Below, piece by piece: positions 6,929-11,436 of a DNA stretch of 11,436 nucleotides. The notes beneath the pieces were generated by a model that worked only from the letters and a program-made list of their open reading frames with translations, was not told where the DNA came from and ran no database searches. Origin of the DNA: an uncultured Muribaculaceae bacterium (GTDB lineage: Bacteria; Bacteroidota; Bacteroidia; Bacteroidales; Muribaculaceae); the NCBI GenBank assembly GCA_910587545.1, contig CAJUMI010000016.1:17804-29239 (forward strand), in the 5' to 3' direction. Position numbers and translations under genes: made by a program. Every line of letters begins with the position of its first letter. The stretch's first letter is position 1.

Positions 6929-7372
6929 TCAGTCGAGTCTAAAGACTATACGTTGCACCCCGTCATGATACCGGCTGCTCGAGATGCGGAAACGGCCGAT
7001 TTCCGAGGTACGCACAACATGAGTGCCTGCGCAGAGACATTGGTCGTAATCTCCGACATGGATTATGCGTACCGTTTCCGAAGCATCCTCGGGCAGGCGG
7101 CTCAAATCAAACCGCGAAATCGCCTCGGTCCGGGTTGTGAACTCTTCATTTACCTCGACATCAGCCACGATAATACCGTTGACATATTCTTCCAATGACG
7201 AAAGTTCCTCGGGTGTCAGAGCCTTCGGCAGATGATAGTCGAGTTTGCTTTTCCTGCGCTCGACATGAGCCGAGAACGCACGGCCGCAACCATAGCGCCG
7301 GTCCATTTCTCCGTTGACGATATGTTCCGCCGCTATATCTCCAATCCCAAAGCATTCGGAACTGATCCCCAT
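6929..7372 (-). pseudogene. 5'-truncated AlaX-type alanyl-tRNA editing protein
   Basis: The frame gives 147 residues from an ATG at 7372, but only residues from about 15 onward look like the family. AlaX proteins free-standingly remove wrongly attached Ser or Gly from tRNA-Ala and bind zinc through HxxxH and CxxxH. The CxxxH part is clear (CAGTH, within YDQCLCAGTHV), followed by TSEIGRFRI, typical of the second additional domain of alanyl/threonyl-tRNA synthetases. At the N-terminal side the sequence reads IAAEHIVNG where HTAEHIVNG is expected, so the second His of HxxxH remains (H17) but the first is replaced by Ile. The upstream residues (MGISSECFG...) read antisense to another gene fragment. 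I infer the 5' end was deleted at about 7330 and the product is probably inactive, although the frame itself is open. Confidence 0.6.
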
Positions 7373-7627
7373 TTGAGAATCAATCCCCGTTCACTAGCTG
7401 TCAATATCATCGGCTGCAATGATATGCATGCGGAAATCGAAAACTCCAACGAGGCAATTGAAGACGCTGCAGGTGTCGAGGGTGATATGTCAGAAGACGC
7501 AGCAGATTATCAGGTCAGGCAGAACCCCGATTTCTACCCGGTCAAAAGTCTGGTCGCGGCGCTCCCTTCCGGGGTGCTCGAGCCTGACAAAAAGGCGATA
7601 GGCGCTGTTGCAGCAAAATATTTCTAA
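7322..7627 (+). pseudogene. C-terminal remnant of an unrecognised protein
   Basis: On the + strand a frame of about 100 codons ends at TAA 7625-7627. It reads like a real protein: RRYISNPKAFG, DPHLRINPRSLAVNIIG, SNEAIEDAAG, QNPDFYPVKSLV and an AAKYF ending. The opposite strand in the same span has several stops and low-complexity Ser/Ala composition, typical of an antisense shadow. The frame stays open further left (to 7232), but that part is antisense to the AlaX remnant and has no independent character. The fragment therefore seems to begin at about 7328-7336, exactly where AlaX ends. An ATG at 7322 could in principle start a short product. It converges on the MFS gene, ending 20 bases before that gene's stop. 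I do not recognise the family. Confidence 0.5.
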
Positions 7628-7647
7628 TCCCAGACCGCTCAGGCGCG

Positions 7648-8862
7648 TCAATTGCCGGCTCTGTTTTTCAGATCGGGCAGCAGTGCCGCCACTATGCCTA
7701 AAAGTGGCGTAAAACAGCAGAAGTTGAACACTGTTTCGATACCGTACTTATCTGCAAAGCCGCCTAATGCGGCCGACGCTACACCACCGACACCGAATGC
7801 AAACCCGAAGAAAAGCCCCGAGATCATGCCGAGCCGCGTAGGCAACAGTTCCTGCGCATATAACAATATCGACGGAAACGCCGACGACAGCATGAAGCCC
7901 GAACAGAAGCCCATCGCCACAGCTATCGGCAGGGAAACATGCGGCAATAATATGCTGAACGGCGCCGTCCCGAGAATCGACGCCCATATCACGGCCTTGC
8001 GCCCGTATTTGTCTCCGAACGGCCCACCGACAAGTGTGCCGATAGCCGTTGAGATCACAAATACAAACAGATACACCTGCGATGCCGATATGCTGACACC
8101 GAACTTGTCGATCAGGTAAAACGTAAAATAACTCGACATACAGGCCATGTAGATATACTTCGAGAAAATCAGCACGACGATTATACCTATGGCAAATGCG
8201 GTTTTACCTTTCGAAAGAGGCAGGGTCGCATGACCTGATTTCTTTTTTGCGGCTGATGACTGTTCGCTGAGGTAATTCCTGTACCATCTGCAGATAGGCC
8301 GCATCGCCGCAAAGCATAATGCGGCAAAGATCAGAAACCATAGGATATAGCGCCGGCCGTAGGGCGCGACGATCAGCGCTACAAGCAGAGGTCCGACAGA
8401 ACTGCCGAAATTACCCCCGACCTGAAAAACCGACTGCGCGAAGCCCCTGCGTTCATGGCCGGCAAGCGATGTTATGCGGCTCGCCTCAGGGTGCAGTGTC
8501 GCCGAACCTATGCCGACCATAAACACCGCCAGAAGGACAACCGGAAGAGTAGGGGCACATGCAAACAACACGATACCCACCGACGTGCAGACCATACCGA
8601 GCGGAAGGCTTGCCACGAACGGACGTCTGTCGAACGCATATCCTACCACCGGCTGAAATATCGACGCAGCCATCTGGTAGACAAGCGTGATCAGACCGAT
8701 CTGAGCGAAATTCAATGACAGATCATCTTTCAGCATAGGATACACGGCCGTGATCACCGATTGCAGCAGATCATTGAGGCAATGCGACGCACTGAGCGCG
8801 AGGAGCACCGGAAATGCCGGCATCTCGACAAATCGATGAAGTTTCTTCAGCAGTCCGTTCAT
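7648..8862 (-). CDS. Fosmidomycin-resistance-type (Fsr) MFS transporter
   Basis: This is a 404-residue major facilitator superfamily protein with about 12 hydrophobic helices. The N-terminal LALSASHCLNDLLQSVITAVYPMLKD is the hallmark of the Fsr group, with LxxxHxxND before a helix. It is followed by a QPVVGYAFDRRP loop (motif A position), HPEASR, and FQVGGNFGSSVGP. The second half has a repeat motif A, GGPFGDKYGRK. Fsr-type pumps export fosmidomycin in E. coli; natural substrates are mostly unknown. I chose the ATG at 8862-8860 (MNGLLKKL) because AGGAG lies 9 bases upstream. The ATG one codon pair earlier (8868) is too close to it. The start overlaps the ATPase stop as ATGA, so translation is coupled. 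It takes the place where a ZnuB permease would normally be, yet it is not an ABC permease. No clear terminator follows. Confidence 0.87.
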   Translation of the reverse strand: MNGLLKKLHRFVEMPAFPVLLALSASHCLNDLLQSVITAVYPMLKDDLSLNFAQIGLITLVYQMAASIFQPVVGYAFDRRPFVASLPLGMVCTSVGIVLFACAPTLPVVLLAVFMVGIGSATLHPEASRITSLAGHERRGFAQSVFQVGGNFGSSVGPLLVALIVAPYGRRYILWFLIFAALCFAAMRPICRWYRNYLSEQSSAAKKKSGHATLPLSKGKTAFAIGIIVVLIFSKYIYMACMSSYFTFYLIDKFGVSISASQVYLFVFVISTAIGTLVGGPFGDKYGRKAVIWASILGTAPFSILLPHVSLPIAVAMGFCSGFMLSSAFPSILLYAQELLPTRLGMISGLFFGFAFGVGGVASAALGGFADKYGIETVFNFCCFTPLLGIVAALLPDLKNRAGN

Positions 8863-9533
8863 TGACATTCGCTCCTGATATAATGGTGATGCGCGATGCA
8901 TTCGTGCAGACTATGGTCGACTATCAGGTGACGGTTGGCCATTTCGGCTATCATGGTCATCTCGTGAGAGACCATCACTATCGTTGTCTTGTCTTTTATC
9001 TCCGAGATGATGTCGTAGAAATGAGCCTCAAACTTTTTGTCTATATAGCTCAGCGGCTCATCAAGCACAAGCAGTTCGGGACGAGATATGATGGCCCTGC
9101 CGAGCAGCGCCCTCTGCAACTGACCGCCTGACAGAGCTCCGATGGCCTGCCGGGCGTGGTCAGTCATTCCTATCAGTTCAAGAGTATCTCCGACAGCTGC
9201 GGTCTTCTCATCGCGGCTCAGCAATTTCTGACCGAGCAGACCCGACTCCACGACTTCTCTGACCGAAATCGGGAAATGCGAATCTATCGTATTCTTCTGC
9301 GGCAGATAACCGATGCGGAGCGCGCCACACTCGCCGCAAAAATACTTCACGCTCCCGCTGTCAGGCTTCATCAATCTGAGCATGATTCTGATCAGCGTCG
9401 TCTTGCCGCCGCCGTTAGGTCCTGTTATAGCGATGAAATCTCCGCGATTGACAATGATATTCACGTCCGTAAGCACAGCCCGGCCTTCGCGCTCGATCGA
9501 GATGTGATCAAGCGATATCAGTGGCCCGGTCAT
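8859..9533 (-). CDS. znuC: ZnuC-like zinc/manganese ABC transporter ATPase
   Basis: This 224-residue cytoplasmic ATPase would energise import of zinc or a related metal. All ABC motifs are present: Walker A GPNGGGKT (38-45), Q-loop LPQK (Q79), signature LSGGQ (134-138), Walker B LLVLDEP (154-160) and H-loop SHE (H190). The C-terminus is rich in His and Cys (HECIAHHHY...SEC), a possible metal-binding tail. I chose the ATG at 9533, one base after the ZnuA stop, because family homology begins just there (ISLDHISIE). Starts upstream at 9551 or 9584 would lie inside the znuA coding end. Its stop overlaps the MFS start. No cognate membrane permease is encoded in this operon, so it must pair with one encoded elsewhere or have lost its partner. 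The metal is inferred from the substrate-binding neighbour. Confidence 0.87.
   Translation of the reverse strand: MTGPLISLDHISIEREGRAVLTDVNIIVNRGDFIAITGPNGGGKTTLIRIMLRLMKPDSGSVKYFCGECGALRIGYLPQKNTIDSHFPISVREVVESGLLGQKLLSRDEKTAAVGDTLELIGMTDHARQAIGALSGGQLQRALLGRAIISRPELLVLDEPLSYIDKKFEAHFYDIISEIKDKTTIVMVSHEMTMIAEMANRHLIVDHSLHECIAHHHYIRSECQ
8872..8876 (-). promoter_or_regulatory. Shine-Dalgarno sequence deciding the MFS start
   Basis: AGGAG on the - strand (complement of 8872-8876) lies 9 bases before the ATG at 8862. A strong Shine-Dalgarno sequence is unusual in this window and lies inside the end of the ATPase gene. It supports coupled but independently boosted translation of the MFS transporter. 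Confidence 0.6.
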
Positions 9534-9534
9534 A

Positions 9535-10398
9535 TTATTCTGTAAGCTCATCTGTGATTGCTTCGATTTGTGACAGCCAGTCATAACCGAGCAGATTGAT
9601 GTTGACGATCCTCGATCCTAACTGTTCGTTTATAGCCTCGGCCTGACGCGAATCATATTCTTTCTGAAAAAAGAACACTCTCACGCTATCGCCGGCCGCT
9701 CCGGCGATTATCTCTTTCAGTCTGCGGGGCGAAATCTCTTTGCTTTCCTCTCCGACCGCTATTTGCTTCAACCCGTAGTCATTGGCAAAGTATCCGAGCG
9801 AAGGATGCCAAATGGCGAATGCACGCGGTTTTGCGCCTGACAACCGTTCGGATATCTTCTGGTCAATGGAATCCAATTCTGCCGACAGACTAACCGATCT
9901 TGCCTTATATTCTTCAGCATGGTCCGGATCTATTTCCGACAGATAGTCGGTGATATTGCCGGCCATTACCCGCATGTTTCTGACCGAAGTCCAGGTATGC
10001 GGATCACCCGCGTGACCACATTCATGTCCTGCGTGTTGACCGTGGGTGCCATACAGCCGTTTGATACCGTCCGACACGTCAACAGCCTTGCTCTTGTCGC
10101 TGCCCGACTTTTCGATAGCTTCTTCAAACGGAAATGCACCGACAGTAAAAAATACCGCACTGCGGTCTGCTGCAGCTCTTTTTGACATCGACGGATCAAA
10201 TGTTTCGGGATTGGCACCCTTGTCAAGGATAGTGATTACATCAAAATTATCGCCGGCTATACGTTCGACAATATTTCTGAGCGGCTCTATGCTGACCGCG
10301 ATCAACGGCTTGTCTTGCCGGTCCGCCCGGTCGCTTTTGCCACACCCGGCTAATGACAGCGACAGAGCCATTGATAATAAAACAATATTATAGCGCAT
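9535..10398 (-). CDS. znuA: ZnuA-like metal-binding lipoprotein
   Basis: This 287-residue substrate-binding protein captures zinc (or a similar divalent metal) for an ABC importer. Residues 1-18 are a signal ending in the lipobox LAGC (C19), so it is anchored in the membrane facing the periplasm. Family motifs are GANPETFDPS (61-70), DPHTW (132-136) and IWHPSLGYFANDYGL (196-210). A His-rich loop (HGQHAGHECGHAGDPH, 119-134) is typical of zinc-specific members. The first metal ligand, usually His in a PHxyxP context, is Glu here (E65), and the later Glu is Gln (FFFQ, Q245). H134 and H198 remain. I chose ATG 10398 (MRYNIV) over the upstream frame start at 10422, because the signal peptide begins there. 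It is the first gene of the - strand operon, behind a promoter at 10442-10449. Zur control is plausible but no Zur site is certain. Confidence 0.87.
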   Translation of the reverse strand: MRYNIVLLSMALSLSLAGCGKSDRADRQDKPLIAVSIEPLRNIVERIAGDNFDVITILDKGANPETFDPSMSKRAAADRSAVFFTVGAFPFEEAIEKSGSDKSKAVDVSDGIKRLYGTHGQHAGHECGHAGDPHTWTSVRNMRVMAGNITDYLSEIDPDHAEEYKARSVSLSAELDSIDQKISERLSGAKPRAFAIWHPSLGYFANDYGLKQIAVGEESKEISPRRLKEIIAGAAGDSVRVFFFQKEYDSRQAEAINEQLGSRIVNINLLGYDWLSQIEAITDELTE

Positions 10399-10441
10399 TA
10401 CTGAGAGGTCGCTTGGGAACATGTTGTGATTAATTTGACTG

Positions 10442-10449
10442 CAAAGTTA
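10442..10449 (-). promoter_or_regulatory. Promoter (-7 box) of the znuA operon
   Basis: TAACTTTG on the - strand (complement of 10442-10449) matches TAnnTTTG. Start of transcription would be near 10435, leaving about 37 bases before the znuA ATG. No good TTG stands 19-21 bases upstream (that position reads near TGGTGT), so the -33 element is weak. A weak -33 would fit a promoter that is controlled by a regulator. Confidence 0.6.
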
Positions 10450-10460
10450 AGATTTTTTTG

Positions 10461-10483
10461 CCATGCGGCACACCATATCATGG
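10461..10483. promoter_or_regulatory. Inverted repeat between divergent promoters, possible operator
   Basis: CCATG (10461-10465) and CATGG (10479-10483) form a perfect 5-base inverted repeat with a 13-base spacer. It covers the -33 position of the znuA promoter and lies just upstream of the YitT-gene -7 box. A metal-responsive repressor could bind here and control both directions. The arms are short, so chance cannot be excluded. Confidence 0.25.
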
Positions 10484-10491
10484 AAACATAG

Positions 10492-10499
10492 TATATTTG
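10492..10499 (+). promoter_or_regulatory. Promoter (-7 box) of the YitT-family gene
   Basis: TATATTTG at 10492-10499 matches TAnnTTTG and is followed by C, as is common. Transcription would begin near 10506, at the left end of a run of ten A (10506-10515), giving a leader of about 45 bases. No TTG is present at the -33 position. The two -7 boxes of the divergent promoters are 42 bases apart, so their upstream elements overlap. Confidence 0.5.
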
Positions 10500-10550
10500 C
10501 ATCGCAAAAAAAAAATAATTACAGACAAGGCATAAACAATATTTAATTAT

Positions 10551-11436
10551 ATGAGTGTTTCGAAACTTCAACTTTGGCGTAACACCAAAGACTACATCTT
10601 TATCACCCTGGGAATGGCGATCTATGCCTTGGGCTTCTGTGCTTTCATTCTCCCGGAAAAAGTCGTCATCGGTGGCCTCGCGGGTATCGGCACACTCGTA
10701 TATTTCCTTACAGGCATTCAGGTCGGCATCACTCAGTATGCATTGAACCTTCTGCTGCTTGCGATCGCCTATCGCGTGGTCGGCCGTCAGTTTGTGGTCG
10801 GCACGATTTACGGCGCCACTATGATCTCGGTATTCGTCAGCATCTTCCAGCCTCTTTTTTCCGAACCGCTTACCAGCGAGCCATTCATGAACGTCGTTAT
10901 CGGCGGCATAATGTGCGGGACCGGTGTCGGTCTGACATTTGTCCATAACGGCAGCAGCGGCGGCACCGATATCGTGGCCGCAATGGTGTCGAAACATTCC
11001 AATGTGAGCATCGGCCGAATGATGCTCTACACTGATTTCTTCATCATTTCATCGTCTTATCTGCTATTCCACGACCTCGACAAGGTAGTCTACGGTTTCG
11101 TCGTCCTTTTTCTTGTCTCCTATATGGCCGATCTGATCATCAACACCAACCGTCAGGCTGTGCAGTTCACCATCTTTTCTCCTCATTGGAAAGAAATCGC
11201 CACTGCAATCAACAACGAGGCAAACCGTGGTTGTACAGTGCTGAACGGCACCGGATGGTACAGCAAACAGGAGGTAAAAGTGCTTCTTGTCATGTGCCGA
11301 AAGATCGAATCCGTCACCATATTCCGTATCATCAAGTCAATCGACAGCAACGCCTTCATCACCCAGGCTAATGTCAACGGTGTCTATGGCAAAGGCTTTG
11401 ACGAGGTGAAAGTCAAGATGAAAGTCGATGAACCCG
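10551..11436 (+). CDS. YitT-family membrane protein (DUF161 plus DUF2179), 3' end outside window
   Basis: The frame is open from ATG 10551 to the window edge, giving 295 complete codons with no stop. The N-terminal part has about five or six hydrophobic helices typical of YitT/DUF161: GMAIYALGFCAFILPEKVV, a GGLAGIGT turn, and the conserved GTGVGLTFVHNGSSGGTDIV segment. The C-terminal soluble part (GCTVLNGTGWYSKQEVKVLL, then VTIFRIIKSID and FITQANVNGVYGKGF) matches DUF2179, a small cytoplasmic domain thought to bind a ligand. Intact members are about 280-300 residues, so only a few residues should be missing. The function of the family is not firmly known. The gene starts back to back with the zinc operon and may share its control region. 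ATG 10551 has no Shine-Dalgarno sequence. Confidence 0.9.
   Translation, partial: MSVSKLQLWRNTKDYIFITLGMAIYALGFCAFILPEKVVIGGLAGIGTLVYFLTGIQVGITQYALNLLLLAIAYRVVGRQFVVGTIYGATMISVFVSIFQPLFSEPLTSEPFMNVVIGGIMCGTGVGLTFVHNGSSGGTDIVAAMVSKHSNVSIGRMMLYTDFFIISSSYLLFHDLDKVVYGFVVLFLVSYMADLIINTNRQAVQFTIFSPHWKEIATAINNEANRGCTVLNGTGWYSKQEVKVLLVMCRKIESVTIFRIIKSIDSNAFITQANVNGVYGKGFDEVKVKMKVDEP

Noticed and set aside
6929..6960. Perfect small palindrome AGTCTAAAGACT as a terminator
   Set aside because: Only five base pairs with a two-base loop, inside the AlaX coding end and without a T-tract.
7372..7627. Upstream N-terminal part of AlaX continuing on the - strand in another frame
   Set aside because: I translated this stretch. 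It has several stops and Ser/Ala-rich low-information sequence with no HTA motif, while the + strand reads like a real protein.
10398..10997. Open frame of 199 codons on the - strand over the YitT gene
   Set aside because: The + strand has a clear YitT-family protein through the same bases; the - strand product is unrelated to anything and crosses the promoter region.

Overview
The window looks like chromosomal DNA from a member of the Bacteroidales (phylum Bacteroidota). The evidence is the promoter form (TAnnTTTG -7 boxes, with a TTG about 20 bases upstream of the clearest one), mostly absent Shine-Dalgarno sequences, AT-rich intergenic DNA between GC-richer genes, lipoproteins with Ser or Gly before the lipid Cys, and the protein families. 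A gut family such as the Muribaculaceae would fit the moderate GC, but this is a guess.

Region 1 (1-499) is an AT-rich non-coding leader. It ends in a good Bacteroidota promoter (420-450). Region 2 (500-6599) is a tight six-gene operon on the + strand, closed by an intrinsic terminator (6627-6671). It encodes four different Gfo/Idh/MocA-family oxidoreductases, a short ApbE-like FAD:protein FMN transferase, and an 84-residue protein with two membrane helices. The four oxidoreductases carry different export signals: a Sec-type signal peptide, a Sec lipoprotein signal, a Tat lipoprotein signal and a Tat signal. The simplest reading is a set of exported, cofactor-carrying sugar or polyol dehydrogenases acting on a carbohydrate outside the cytoplasm. 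The substrate cannot be read from the sequence. The flavin transferase hints at a link to flavin redox chemistry.

Region 3 (6682-7627) is a scar made of three gene remnants. They are the C-terminal end of a nitroreductase/SagB-like protein (- strand), an AlaX-type alanyl-tRNA editing protein that has lost its 5' end (- strand), and the C-terminal end of an unrecognised protein (+ strand). The last two are cut at the same point, head to head, as expected if one deletion removed the shared promoter region and the 5' ends of a divergent pair.

Region 4 (7648-10398, - strand) is a compact three-gene operon: a ZnuA-like metal-binding lipoprotein, a ZnuC-like ATPase, and, where the ZnuB permease would be expected, a fosmidomycin-resistance-type (Fsr) MFS transporter. 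Its promoter diverges from that of a YitT-family membrane protein (10551 to the window end, + strand, cut by the edge).

I see no RNA genes, CRISPR array, transposase or prophage. The most unusual elements are the multi-oxidoreductase operon with its flavin transferase and small membrane protein, the permease-less zinc operon, and the deletion scar.
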